The notes beneath the pieces are model-generated. The model searched no databases and was not told the DNA's origin. It saw only the letters and a list, made by a program, of their open reading frames with translations. This document shows, piece by piece, positions 18,102 to 26,884 of a stretch of DNA of 64,000 bases. The translations under genes were made by a program, and so were the position numbers. Numbering within the stretch: position 1 is the stretch's first letter; each line of letters opens with the position of its first letter. The stretch comes from Pseudomonadota bacterium (GTDB taxonomy: Bacteria; Cyanobacteriota; Vampirovibrionia; Obscuribacterales; Obscuribacteraceae): assembly GCA_021325555.1 (NCBI GenBank), contig JAJPGY010000023.1:62001-126000 (forward strand), read 5' to 3'.

Positions 18102-18881
18102 TCAGTTGTCGGCCGGGCTGAGCTTATCGACCGGCAGCAATCCGGCGGCGGGCTCGTCGGCATACCACTCCAGGATCCCGGCGGCGGGGCGGACAAGCTG
18201 GGCCGGGTAGGCGGCTGTGTCCGCGGCGAGCACCAGCGGCAGGATCTTGCTTTTATCCTCGCCGGCTACCATGAATACGACATGGGCGGCCTGGTTGAGC
18301 ACGGGCAGCGTCAGGGTGATCCGCTGCGAGTCGAGCCTGGGCACGTAGTTGGCCACCACCAGCCGGTCGCCGGCGGACAGCGCTGCCGTCCCCGGGAAAA
18401 GAGAGGCCGTGTGGCCGTCGGGTCCGAGCCCGAGGAGGATGAGATCAAAGCAAGGCGGCGTGCTGCCGCTGAGCCCGAAAAACTTCCGGAGCGAGCGTTC
18501 GTACTCCAGCGCTGCCCGCCCTGGATCAGTCTCCTGCCCGGAGAGGGGGTGAACATTTTCGGGTGGAATGTCAATTCGCGAAAGCAGGCAGTCCCGCACC
18601 ATCTTGTAGTTGCTCTCCGGGCTGTCGTGCCCGACGCAGCGCTCATCCCCCCAGAAAAGGTGCGTCCTGCCCCAGGGTATGCGATCCCGGTACTCCGGCT
18701 CGGCAAGCAGGCAATAGAGCGACCGGGGCGTGGAGCCGCCCGACAGCGCCACCGTGAAACGGCCACGCCGGGCCGCCGCCTCCCGGGCCAGGCCGGTGAA
18801 GCGATCGGCCAGGCAGCGGCTCAGCTCCTGGCGATCGGCGCAGATTTGCAGGGTGCCGCCCGGCAGTTTGAATCCTCGCAC
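18102..18881 (-). CDS. pgl: 6-phosphogluconolactonase
   Basis: Hydrolyses 6-phosphogluconolactone, the second step of the oxidative pentose phosphate pathway. 259 residues from a GTG with GAGGAG upstream. It is a member of the SIS-like Pgl/DevB family: ALSGGSTPRSLY (substrate phosphate loop), HLFWGDERCVGHDSPESNY, and the GLGPDGHTASLFPG signature. It is the fourth gene of rpiB-zwf-opcA-pgl, 12 bases after opcA. Confidence 0.94.
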   Translation of the reverse strand: MRGFKLPGGTLQICADRQELSRCLADRFTGLAREAAARRGRFTVALSGGSTPRSLYCLLAEPEYRDRIPWGRTHLFWGDERCVGHDSPESNYKMVRDCLLSRIDIPPENVHPLSGQETDPGRAALEYERSLRKFFGLSGSTPPCFDLILLGLGPDGHTASLFPGTAALSAGDRLVVANYVPRLDSQRITLTLPVLNQAAHVVFMVAGEDKSKILPLVLAADTAAYPAQLVRPAAGILEWYADEPAAGLLPVDKLSPADN

Positions 18882-18893
18882 CGCGCTCCTCCC

Positions 18894-20069
18894 CTATCGC
18901 TGGCCGCCCTGGAAAAGCTGGCATAGGCGGGTGGCCATGCTCAAAGCCCGCTCGAGCACCGGATCGCGGGTGAGGCGATCCAGCTCGCAGCCGACCAGCA
19001 CTGCCTCGTCCAGCTCCGGTCCCTTGCCGGTGACCTCCCGGCTCGATCCCCTGGGTGAGCTGGTGCGGGCAACGATGTGCGGTGTCTTGTCCAGCCGCCT
19101 GAGGGCCAGGTTGAGCTTGCGGTGACGGGAGAGGGTTATCTCCAGCGCGGTCAGGCTGCCTTCGGGGGCGTACGGGGAAGAGGTCTCCACCCACTCCACG
19201 CGCGGCAATCTCGGGCCCTGCTGGAAGCCGAGCACGGTCACGTCGCCGTGGGCGTTTACCGCAAGCGGCGACCAGTTCAGCTGCGCGGCCAGCCAGCTGG
19301 TCATGAGGATGGCCTGGCCTGTTCCCTGGGCCACGAATTCCAAGCGCACGTTGTCAATCTCCTGGAGGTCGGCCGGGGTCAGCCCGATGTCCAGGGAATC
19401 GAAGGCCTTGGCGGTAATCTTCCGCCATCGCAGAAGGCGCTGCCAGTTGAGGTCGGAGACAACCAGCCTGGGCGCGACCGAGCCTGCCGCGGCAAGCACC
19501 GCCCCGAAATGGTCGCGGTCCAGCTCCCAGGGGCCCGAATCGACAATCAGCCGGTCGAGGGCCGGCAGGAAGGGCGCGAGCGATTCCCGGTCGAACCCGG
19601 CCGTGCGGCTCCAGAGAAAGACCGGCAGGTCCGGCACCAGCAGCGGTACCACCACGCTCGGCAGGGCCTGCACGGCCTGTCCCTGAGATTTCACGGTGAT
19701 CTGCTCGCAGCAGATCTGCCTGCTGCTTCCCGTCCCCGCCAGATGGCAGCGGGCCGACACCCAGGCCTCGACGCCCGGCACCTGGCCGGCCCGGGCGACG
19801 GCCAGAAGCGCCCGGCACGGGCGGCGCAGCATGATGGCGTCGAGAAGGGCGCTTGTGGTAAGCTCGGCGGTCTCCTCATCGGTGAACAGGATCAGGTTCA
19901 GCGTGCAGGCGCGGGCCACGTCGCTCTGCTCGCCGCCCGGGTGGCCGGAGGCCTCCTGCCACAGCCGGCGCAGCTCGCGCTCGATGGCGGGCACGTCGAC
20001 CTGGGCCAGCTTGCCGGAAAGAAACTCCTGCACTGACCTGCCCTGTCCGGCGCGCGCGCTGGCCGTCAT
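18894..20069 (-). CDS. opcA: glucose-6-phosphate dehydrogenase assembly protein OpcA
   Basis: 391 residues. OpcA is known from cyanobacteria and actinomycetes as a protein needed for oligomerisation and redox activation of glucose-6-phosphate dehydrogenase. The family features visible are an N-terminal region with [11 protein letters not shown], the central [14 protein letters not shown] segment, and [10 protein letters not shown]. Its ATG overlaps the zwf stop by four bases (ATGA), so it is translationally coupled to its partner. Its presence is one of the better phylogenetic hints in the window. Confidence 0.92.
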   Translation of the reverse strand: MTASARAGQGRSVQEFLSGKLAQVDVPAIERELRRLWQEASGHPGGEQSDVARACTLNLILFTDEETAELTTSALLDAIMLRRPCRALLAVARAGQVPGVEAWVSARCHLAGTGSSRQICCEQITVKSQGQAVQALPSVVVPLLVPDLPVFLWSRTAGFDRESLAPFLPALDRLIVDSGPWELDRDHFGAVLAAAGSVAPRLVVSDLNWQRLLRWRKITAKAFDSLDIGLTPADLQEIDNVRLEFVAQGTGQAILMTSWLAAQLNWSPLAVNAHGDVTVLGFQQGPRLPRVEWVETSSPYAPEGSLTALEITLSRHRKLNLALRRLDKTPHIVARTSSPRGSSREVTGKGPELDEAVLVGCELDRLTRDPVLERALSMATRLCQLFQGGQR

Positions 20070-21625
20070 ATTAGCCTCCAGGCGCGGCCGTCGGCCGCCA
20101 GCAGATCATCGCTTGCCCCGGGCCCCCAGGTGCCGGAGGCGTAGTCCTCGGGACCGCCGGCGGTGGGCTGAGCCCAGGACTCCAGTATCGGCGCCAGAAA
20201 CTCCCAGGAGATCTCCACCTGATCGCTGCGGGCGAACAGCGAGGCGTCGCCGGTCAGGCAATCGAGAAGCAGGCGCTCGTAAGCGCTCGGCGACCTGACA
20301 CCAAAGGCAGTGCTGTAACGGAAGTCCATGCTCAGCCAGCGCAGCTGTGTGGTCGGGCCGGGCAGCTTGGTGGCGAACTTGAGCGAGATCCCCTCGTCCG
20401 GCTGGATCTGCATGACCAGCACGTTGGGGGTGCCGGACTCGGAGGGACCGGCGAGCGCGGGCAAAAAGAGGCGGTGCGGCGCCCGGCGGAAATGGACGGC
20501 AATCTCGGTTATCGAGCGCGGCAGGCGCTTGCCCGAGCGCACGTAAAACGGCACGTCCGCCCAGCGCCAGTTGTCGATGTAGAACTTCAAGGCAGCGAAG
20601 GTCTCGGTGTGCGAACCGCCCGCGACGCCCTTCTCCTGCCGGTAGCCCGGCACGCTGGCCCCGGCAATCCAGCCCGGCCCGTACTGCCCGCGAACGGCAA
20701 AGTCGCTTACCCGGCCGGCCTCCAGCGGGCGCAGGCAGCGCAGGACCTTGGCCCGCTCGTCGCGGATGGCGTCGGCCTCCAGCGAGATCGGCGGCTCCAT
20801 GGCCACCAGGGAGACGAGCTGGAGCATGTGGTTTTGAATCATGTCGCGCAGGGCGCCGGCCTCCTCGTAATAGGCGGCGCGATTCTCCACGCCCAGCGTC
20901 TCGGCGTTGGTGATCTGCACGTGATCGACGAAATGGCGGTTCCAGAGCGGCTCGAAGATGGCGTTGGCGAAGCGCAGCACCATGATGTTCTGGACCGTTT
21001 CTTTGCCGAGGTAGTGGTCTATCCGGTAGATCTGCCTTTCCTCGAGCACCCGGTGAAGCTCGCTGTTGAGCGCGCGCGCCGAGGCCAGGTCGCGCCCGAA
21101 CGGCTTCTCGACCACGACCCTTGTCCAGGGGCCGCCGTCCGCGTCCCTTTTGGCCAGTCCGGCCGCGGCCAGCTGGGCGACAATCGGGGCGTAAAGCGAA
21201 GGCGGCGTGGACAGGTAGAAGATGCTGTTGCCGCGGGTACCGTGCCTCTCCGACAGCTCGCCGAGCCGCCCGGCCATTCTCGTAAAGCTCTCGGCGCTCG
21301 CCGTATCGCCTGCCTGGTAGTAGAGGCAGGCGGCGAAACGCTCCCACTTCTCCTCCTCCACCGGCATGTCGGTGCCGAACTTGCCCACCGACTCCTTCAT
21401 CATCTGCCGGAACTGGTCGTCGCTGAGCTTTGTCCGCGAGGTGCCCAGGATGCAGAAGTTGTGCGGCAGGAGCCCCTGGACAAACAGCGCGTAGATGGCC
21501 GGCATCAGCTTGCGCTTGGTGAGATCCCCGTGGGCGCCGAAGATGACCAGGGCGCATGGCTCGCCGGCGCGCTCCATCGTCAGCCCCTCCCTGAGCGGGT
21601 TTTCAATGACGGGTGTCTGTGTCAT
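20066..21625 (-). CDS. zwf: glucose-6-phosphate 1-dehydrogenase
   Basis: 519 residues. Oxidises glucose-6-phosphate with NADP+ to 6-phosphogluconolactone. Motifs are the coenzyme loop [17 protein letters not shown] (the family has usually GASGDL; here Ser is replaced by His), [11 protein letters not shown], and the active-site [13 protein letters not shown]. The C-terminal domain is complete. It is preceded by rpiB (13 bases) and coupled to opcA, a compact pentose-phosphate operon giving NADPH and ribose phosphates. Confidence 0.96.
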   Translation of the reverse strand: MTQTPVIENPLREGLTMERAGEPCALVIFGAHGDLTKRKLMPAIYALFVQGLLPHNFCILGTSRTKLSDDQFRQMMKESVGKFGTDMPVEEEKWERFAACLYYQAGDTASAESFTRMAGRLGELSERHGTRGNSIFYLSTPPSLYAPIVAQLAAAGLAKRDADGGPWTRVVVEKPFGRDLASARALNSELHRVLEERQIYRIDHYLGKETVQNIMVLRFANAIFEPLWNRHFVDHVQITNAETLGVENRAAYYEEAGALRDMIQNHMLQLVSLVAMEPPISLEADAIRDERAKVLRCLRPLEAGRVSDFAVRGQYGPGWIAGASVPGYRQEKGVAGGSHTETFAALKFYIDNWRWADVPFYVRSGKRLPRSITEIAVHFRRAPHRLFLPALAGPSESGTPNVLVMQIQPDEGISLKFATKLPGPTTQLRWLSMDFRYSTAFGVRSPSAYERLLLDCLTGDASLFARSDQVEISWEFLAPILESWAQPTAGGPEDYASGTWGPGASDDLLAADGRAWRLI

Positions 21626-21638
21626 GCCCGGATTCGCC

Positions 21639-22127
21639 TCACTTTTTTTGCTGACCTGTAAAGTTGCCCCCGGCGAGAAAACGTCGCTCGACCTCCCTGA
21701 CCTTGCTCAGGCGCCTGACGTGGCGCTCGACGCCGGAAAAGCGCGCCCGCAGCCAGGCGGCGACAATCTCCCGGGCCAGGCTGGGCCCTATCACGCGCGC
21801 GCCCAGGCAGAGCACGTTCATGTCGTCGTGCTCGACGCCCTGATGCGCGGAGTAGGTGTCATGGCAGAGGCCGGCCCTTATGCCCGGCACCTTGTTGGCC
21901 ACCACCGAGGCCCCGACGCCGCTGCCGCATATGACGACACCGCGCCCGGCCTGGCCGGAGCTGACGGCCAGCGCCACGGCCAGGGCGAAGTCCGGGTAGT
22001 CGCAGGGCTCCTCGCTGTCCGTCCCGAAATCGAGCACGATCTCGCCCTGCTGCTCCAGGAACTCCTTTACCAGCCCCTTGAGCGGGAATCCGCCATGATC
22101 CGCGCCCAGCGCCACCGTTTGTCCCAT
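21639..22127 (-). CDS. rpiB: ribose-5-phosphate isomerase B
   Basis: 162 residues from the ATG at 22127, chosen for its GGAGG six bases upstream and the start [17 protein letters not shown]. Interconverts ribose-5- and ribulose-5-phosphate. LacAB/RpiB signatures are [35 protein letters not shown] and [23 protein letters not shown] (read in two parts), which includes the HDxYSA loop. It is the first gene of the rpiB-zwf-opcA-pgl operon. Confidence 0.94.
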   Translation of the reverse strand: MGQTVALGADHGGFPLKGLVKEFLEQQGEIVLDFGTDSEEPCDYPDFALAVALAVSSGQAGRGVVICGSGVGASVVANKVPGIRAGLCHDTYSAHQGVEHDDMNVLCLGARVIGPSLAREIVAAWLRARFSGVERHVRRLSKVREVERRFLAGGNFTGQQKK

Positions 22128-22341
22128 AAGCTGCCTCCGTAGCCGCCCGGCCACCGCCGGGGATGTCAGATTGAGGCGGTGTTAGCGCCAGGTCCATCAT
22201 GGTACTAGATTTCGCCCGTGCTATATACTGGTTTCATCGGCTTTCGCGGCAGGCAGCGCCTTTGCGCCGGGGCACGCAACGGGGCTATTGGTGCCGCTCG
22301 CGGCCTTTTCGAGGATGCGGCCGGAGGGCCGGGGTAAAAAA

Positions 22342-23598
22342 ATGGCGATCTGTCCAAACTGCGGGCACACGGCACCCCATGACGGGCCGTGCCCGCGCCC
22401 GGGCGGGCTCGATGCCGGGGGCAGCATCGTCCTCCAGGGGCGATGGGAGCTGGTCGGCATGCTCGGGCAGGGCGGCATGGGCACCGTCTACATGGCCCGC
22501 GACCTGCGCCTGCGCAAGCGCCCCTGCGTGGTCAAGAAGCTGCGCGATGACTTCTATCGCGAGGAGGACAGGCAGAAGGCGGTCGCCTTTTTCGAGCGCG
22601 AGGCCGGCGTCCTGAGCAGCCTCGAGCACCCGAACATCGTGCACGTGCTCGATTACTTCGAGGAGCACTACAGCTACTACCTGGTCATGGAGTACGTGGA
22701 GGGCAACGACCTGGCCGACATACTGCAGGAGCGCGGGCAGCCATTTGCCGAGGAGCAGGTGCTGGACTGGGCGGCCCAGATCTGCGACGTGCTGGAATAC
22801 CTCCACCAGCACGACCCGCCGGTGATCTACCGGGACCTGAAGCCGAGCAACATCATGCTCGACGTCAAGGGACGGATCAAGCTCGTCGATTTCGGCATCG
22901 CCCGCCCGATCGAGGATGGCGCCGACAACACGCACGTCGTCTCGGCCGGCTTTTCGCCGCCGGAGCAGTACTGGGGGGCCGCCGATCCCCGCTCGGACAT
23001 TTACGCGCTGGGCGGCACCATGTACTTCCTGCTCACCGGCGCCGAGCCGCTTCCGCTCCATGTCTCGTCTCCCCGTGCCGGCAACCCGGCGGTGTCGGCG
23101 GAAACCGACGCTGTCATCCGGCGGGCGACCGCCCAGGACGCCGGCCAGCGCTATCAGACCGCCGTCGAGATGAAGCAGGCTCTAGGCGCCCGGCTGCCGG
23201 CCGAAAAGCCCGGGCGCAGGACGATTCCGCGCGGCGAGCTGGTGATAGCAGCGGCGATAGTGGCGCTGTCCGTAGCCGCCCTGGTCGCCTCGGAGAAGAT
23301 CTATCAGATGCTGGATGCCAGATCGCAGCAGATTCAGGCCGGGCAGAAGGCGATGGCGGACCAGGACAGGCAGAACAAGGAGCTTCAGGCCAAGCTGCGC
23401 GCTTACAGCCGGGCCGTGGAGGCCAACGACGCGGCCATAAGAGAATGGCAGGAGGAGGCGGTCTCGAGCAAGGACAGTGGCGGCTCCCCGGCAAAGCCGC
23501 CCTCCCATGCCGCCACCGCCGCAGAGGCCTCCAGCGAATCACAGCTCACCGACCCGGAAGGCCTGGCGCCGCTGGAAGAGGCAGGCAGCGGCAACTGA
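22342..23598 (+). CDS. membrane-anchored Ser/Thr protein kinase with N-terminal zinc ribbon
   Basis: 418 residues from the ATG at 22342. It opens with a short zinc ribbon (CPNCGHTAPHDGPCP, residues 4-18). The kinase domain (about 35-300) has GQGGMGTVY (P loop), VVKKL (Lys), a YRDLKPSNIM catalytic loop and VDFGIA (DFG). A single membrane helix near 305-325 (ELVIAAAIVALSVAALVAS) is followed by a coiled coil and a disordered tail, presumably periplasmic. It is a PknB-like bacterial kinase; its substrates are unknown. It converges with the next gene. Confidence 0.92.
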   Translation: MAICPNCGHTAPHDGPCPRPGGLDAGGSIVLQGRWELVGMLGQGGMGTVYMARDLRLRKRPCVVKKLRDDFYREEDRQKAVAFFEREAGVLSSLEHPNIVHVLDYFEEHYSYYLVMEYVEGNDLADILQERGQPFAEEQVLDWAAQICDVLEYLHQHDPPVIYRDLKPSNIMLDVKGRIKLVDFGIARPIEDGADNTHVVSAGFSPPEQYWGAADPRSDIYALGGTMYFLLTGAEPLPLHVSSPRAGNPAVSAETDAVIRRATAQDAGQRYQTAVEMKQALGARLPAEKPGRRTIPRGELVIAAAIVALSVAALVASEKIYQMLDARSQQIQAGQKAMADQDRQNKELQAKLRAYSRAVEANDAAIREWQEEAVSSKDSGGSPAKPPSHAATAAEASSESQLTDPEGLAPLEEAGSGN

Positions 23599-23607
23599 GC
23601 CGCCAGC

Positions 23608-24132
23608 TCAGCCCGGTATGCTTTCGTCGGATTGCACGTTGACTACATTTACCCCGCGCCCGTGGAGAAAGTCCACCACGTCGGCGGCGGCGCTGCCCAG
23701 CGGCCAGAGCGGCACCTCCATCTCCGCGTAGGGGGCGTGAAAGATGATGCTGGCCGAGTCTTGAAACGGATAGTATTCGGCGTAGCTGACGTCGTTCAGG
23801 AGAACCATCTGCACCGAGCGCTTCTTGTGCAGGCGGTCGACCACCGAGAGCACGGCCTCGTCGTCGGTCAGCTCGAGCTGGTACTCGCGGCAGGCGTCGT
23901 CGATCATCGTGTATGTCAGGTAGCCGAGGAAGCTTCCGAAGGCCAGCGAGGAGGCCATGAGCGTCACCGACCAGAACGGGTTGTATTGAAACACCCACAG
24001 GGCCACGAAAAGCCACATGAAGCTGAAAACCCAGGACAGGGCCAGGATTACCGCCATCGGATAGAGGCCGGGCCGCCGGCAGTAAGGACCGGACTTGAAG
24101 CGGAGCTTCACTTTCTGGGTGGACGAAACCAT
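23608..24132 (-). CDS. small membrane protein with C-terminal PH-like soluble domain
   Basis: 174 residues. Two hydrophobic helices (MAVILALSWVFSFMWLFVAL and FWSVTLMASSLAFGSFLGYL) are followed by ~100 residues of alternating strands (REYQLELTDDEAVLSVVDRL, then VLLNDVSYAEYYPFQDSASI). The arrangement resembles membrane proteins with a bPH-like domain, but I do not recognise the family. It follows the CPBP protease gene on the same strand with a 125-base gap containing a hairpin. Confidence 0.7.
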   Translation of the reverse strand: MVSSTQKVKLRFKSGPYCRRPGLYPMAVILALSWVFSFMWLFVALWVFQYNPFWSVTLMASSLAFGSFLGYLTYTMIDDACREYQLELTDDEAVLSVVDRLHKKRSVQMVLLNDVSYAEYYPFQDSASIIFHAPYAEMEVPLWPLGSAAADVVDFLHGRGVNVVNVQSDESIPG

Positions 24133-24150
24133 GGTTCGGTCACTCCCTTA

Positions 24151-24183
24151 CCCCCATTGTGACAGAAGTTGTCAGGGTGGGGG
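24151..24183 (-). terminator. hairpin between CPBP protease and membrane-protein genes
   Basis: CCCCCATTGTGACA pairs imperfectly with TGTCAGGGTGGGGG across a short loop. No T-run follows on the minus strand, so this may be an attenuating or RNA-stabilising hairpin rather than a full intrinsic terminator. Confidence 0.3.
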
Positions 24184-24257
24184 CTGCAGAATTGGCGTCA
24201 TCTGTTAACCGGCTGGCCGTTTACGCCGGCAACGACGGGGTGCCAGAAGGATGAGCC

Positions 24258-25823
24258 CTAACTGAAGACCATGAGCACCAGGGTGAAGGTGCCGCTGTTC
24301 CAGAGCCCGTGCGCCACCATCGAGGGGACGATGCTTCTGGTGCGCTCGAAGACGAAGCCGAAGACCCAGCCCAGGCACAAAAGCGGCACGATGGCGCCGG
24401 CGTCCAGGTGCACGGCCGCGAAGAGGGTGGCGCTGACGAAAAGCGAGGTGCCGATGCCGAAGCGGCGCCGCAGGCTGCTGTAAAGGAAGCCGCGAAACAA
24501 CGACTCCTCGCAAAGCGGGGCCAGCAGGCCGAGCGTCAGGTAGAAAAGAACGGTCGCCAGATGGTTCGAGGAGCGGGCGGCGTCGAGCACCAGCGCGATG
24601 ATCGGGTTGGAGGATCCCTGCGCGCCCAGGAATTTTGCCGCCGCCAGATAAGCGATCATGACAAGCGGAACCGCCGCGCACCAGGTGGCCAGCCCGACCA
24701 GAAAGAGCCTGCCCGGACCGAGCTGGCCTGAATGGAAGCGCAGGCGGATGGCGGTGCGAAAGTTGAGCTGAGCCGGGCGGCAGGCGAACCAGTAGATGTA
24801 GAAGAGGGCCGGCGCGTTGGACAGCGCGTAGATGCTGGCCGTGCTGACGGCGGCCAGTATCGGCCCGGACGAGAGCAGGCCCATCGACTTGACCATCTGC
24901 TGGGCGACGCTGCCGATGCCGATCTGCGTGGCCAGCCAGGAGATGAACACCACATAGACCGTGCGCAGGTTCCAGGCCGGCTCGGCCCGCCAGAAAGCGT
25001 CATAGCGCTGCGCCTCGAGCCTGCCCGGCCAAAGAAAGAGCTGCACGACGATGATGATGCTGCCGATAAGGGCTACCGTCAGGCCGAAACAGAGCACGGT
25101 GAGAAGATTGATGAACAGCCCCGCCGCCTTGTCCTCAATGCGCAGCCGCAGGTTGTCATAGCTGGCGCCGTCGCCGGCGTCCTTGTACAGGCGCAAAAGG
25201 CAGGCGTCGCGGTACCAGCCGTAGGGTACGCCGGCGATCACGGTGCGCGCCAGCTCCCCCTCCAGCCCCCGGACAAGCTGGTTGCGCCCGTAGATCTGCT
25301 CGAGCGCCCGCCCGAGGTTGCTGTCCTTCTTGACCCGGCGGCAGGCCAGCTCGTGGGCGAGCGCCAGCGCCTCCTTATGGTCGGCCGGCTGCGCGCTGTC
25401 GGCAAGCAGGATCGCCAGCTTGACCTTGAGGGTCGATGAGTCCGGGTTGTGGTCCAGGCTCTCCTTGAGGATCTTCTCCGCCTCCTGGTGGAAGTTCTTC
25501 TGGTGATTCGCGGCCGCCTGCGGATCCGGCTTCGGCCCGAAGACGCCCGCTGCCCCGCCGTGACCGACCAGCCTGTGCTCGACGACGTACATGGCCGTGC
25601 CGAACTTGAGCAGCAGCTCGGCCTTGTCGGCCTCCATGATCGCCGTGGGATGGGAAAGCCGCCCCTGGATGCCTGCCGAGAAGACGAGCGCCCAGAGCAC
25701 GAAAGTGCTCGTATAGAGGAGCATGATCCGGTGCGCTTTCTGGCGCGCCTCATCCTTGAGGACAAAGCACAGCGCGCCCAGAAGGACAAAGCCGGATAAC
25801 CAGTAAAACAACGGTGCGCTCAC
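24258..25823 (-). CDS. CPBP-family intramembrane metalloprotease with an internal helical-repeat domain
   Basis: 521 residues from the GTG at 25823 (AAAGG upstream); an upstream GTG at 25844 is possible. Two N-terminal membrane helices lead to a soluble region (~75-215) with TPR-like helices (AEKILKESLDHNPDSSTLKV). The C-terminal half has about seven membrane helices with the CPBP/Rce1-like motifs: CEESLFRGFLYSSLRR (EExxxR), FAAVHLD (FxxxH) and SMVAHGLWN (HxxxN). Such proteases act in prenyl-protein processing, bacteriocin immunity or regulated proteolysis. The fused soluble domain suggests a protein partner. Confidence 0.87.
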   Translation of the reverse strand: MSAPLFYWLSGFVLLGALCFVLKDEARQKAHRIMLLYTSTFVLWALVFSAGIQGRLSHPTAIMEADKAELLLKFGTAMYVVEHRLVGHGGAAGVFGPKPDPQAAANHQKNFHQEAEKILKESLDHNPDSSTLKVKLAILLADSAQPADHKEALALAHELACRRVKKDSNLGRALEQIYGRNQLVRGLEGELARTVIAGVPYGWYRDACLLRLYKDAGDGASYDNLRLRIEDKAAGLFINLLTVLCFGLTVALIGSIIIVVQLFLWPGRLEAQRYDAFWRAEPAWNLRTVYVVFISWLATQIGIGSVAQQMVKSMGLLSSGPILAAVSTASIYALSNAPALFYIYWFACRPAQLNFRTAIRLRFHSGQLGPGRLFLVGLATWCAAVPLVMIAYLAAAKFLGAQGSSNPIIALVLDAARSSNHLATVLFYLTLGLLAPLCEESLFRGFLYSSLRRRFGIGTSLFVSATLFAAVHLDAGAIVPLLCLGWVFGFVFERTRSIVPSMVAHGLWNSGTFTLVLMVFS

Positions 25824-25871
25824 CGGCACATCCCTTTGCACCACCGCGGGCGTGCGTCCAGTATAGATTAT

Positions 25872-26180
25872 TTACTCGCCGGCCGGGCCGCTGAAGTTAG
25901 CGCCAAATTCGCCCATCTCGCCGAAGCCGGTGAACTCGCCGAAATCCCCGAACCCTTCCATGCCGCCGAACTCGGTGCCGATGTCGTGCATGAAATCGCG
26001 GTCGTCGGTTGCGAAATAGCCGGGGTCGGACTTGGGCACGGAGTCGGTGTAATAGCCCCAGGGAAAGCCGCGCGCCAGGCGGCGCCGGCGCAGGAAGGCG
26101 GGCAGGCGCAGGAAGCCCAGAGCGATCATCACCGCGGTGATGAAGAGAAGCTCGGTAATCAGTATGTTGCCCCACTGCAT
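25872..26180 (-). CDS. small single-pass membrane protein, Gly/Phe-rich tail
   Basis: 102 residues. One N-terminal membrane helix (ILITELLFITAVMIALGFL) is followed by a basic stretch (RRRRLAR) and a tail in which FG, GF and GE pairs recur (GFGDFGEFTGFGEMGEFG), read as disordered. It lies 48 bases upstream of the CPBP protease gene on the same strand and may be co-transcribed. Function unknown. Confidence 0.65.
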   Translation of the reverse strand: MQWGNILITELLFITAVMIALGFLRLPAFLRRRRLARGFPWGYYTDSVPKSDPGYFATDDRDFMHDIGTEFGGMEGFGDFGEFTGFGEMGEFGANFSGPAGE

Positions 26181-26313
26181 GACTTAACGGCCCTGCGGGT
26201 TCTGGCTCTCCGGGCGGGCGAGGCATGCCTCGCCCCTGCTGCGGGCAGGCGCTGACCGCGCAGGCTGATCGTATGACCGGCCAGGCCGATAGTCAAGGTT
26301 TTAAGTGGGAATA

Positions 26314-26520
26314 TTACTCAGCGTCGGTTAGAAGAGCGACCTTCTGCTGCCCTACGGTGCTGACCGACATGCGCGGGCCTTGCGATCTTCTGAACGCGTC
26401 AATGTAGCGGCGCAACGCTTCCCGGATCAGGTCCGAGCGCGTGCGATGTTCGACCTGGGCCACGAAATCGATCTGCTCGAGCAATCCAGGCGGAAGAGCC
26501 ACAAGAACTTTCCTTGGCAT
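26314..26520 (-). CDS. ribbon-helix-helix (CopG/Arc-type) DNA-binding protein
   Basis: 68 residues from the ATG at 26520, with AAAAGGA seven bases upstream; longer in-frame starts are less likely. MPRKVLVALPPGLLEQIDFV is the beta strand and first helix, and RTRSDLIREALRRYIDAF is the second helix, the typical RHH layout of CopG-like repressors and ParD-type antitoxins. No toxin gene is adjacent, so it may be a stand-alone repressor. An inverted repeat at 26586-26615 upstream is a candidate self-operator. Confidence 0.82.
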   Translation of the reverse strand: MPRKVLVALPPGLLEQIDFVAQVEHRTRSDLIREALRRYIDAFRRSQGPRMSVSTVGQQKVALLTDAE

Positions 26521-26884
26521 GTGCGATCCTTTTTTCAAGTAGTGTGTGAGTTGGGCGACGTTATGTATACGAAAAACCCAGACGCCATAGACGCTCGCAA
26601 GTCCCACAGTCTATGCTAGGTCCGTTTCCAAAGATACAATCTACACTCCCTGACGTTTTTTTTGAAGGGGCAAAATGCCGAGAAATTCGCTAAACCGCTC
26701 AAACGAACATAAAAGGTTTCTCTGAATGTCGCGAAGCCAGACCAATCAAGATTCACAGGTCATGCCGGTTTTCAGCAGATGCTCGAGTTGCGCCTTTTCA
26801 GCCGATTGATGACCGTCGCGATCGAGGATCTCCTGAACACCGCACGAAATGCCGTTGCCCGCCAGACTTGCAAAGCTGCTGACC
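26521..26884. other. AT-rich spacer between the RHH gene and selD
   Basis: About 360 bases between divergent genes. It holds the inverted repeat listed separately and a 16-codon plus-strand mini-ORF (26675-26725, MPRNSLNRSNEHKRFL) with GAAGGGG just upstream and a TGA stop immediately followed by another ATG. Otherwise no supported gene. Confidence 0.4.
26586..26615. promoter_or_regulatory. inverted repeat upstream of the RHH gene
   Basis: CATAGAC (26586-26592) and GTCTATG (26609-26615) are perfect 7-base inverted arms with a 16-base gap, 66-95 bases upstream of the RHH start. The placement fits an operator or promoter element for autoregulation; this is inference from position only. Confidence 0.35.

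Noticed and set aside
26314..26520. toxin-antitoxin pair
   Set aside because: The RHH protein looks like ParD/CopG, but no toxin-sized gene is adjacent on either side.
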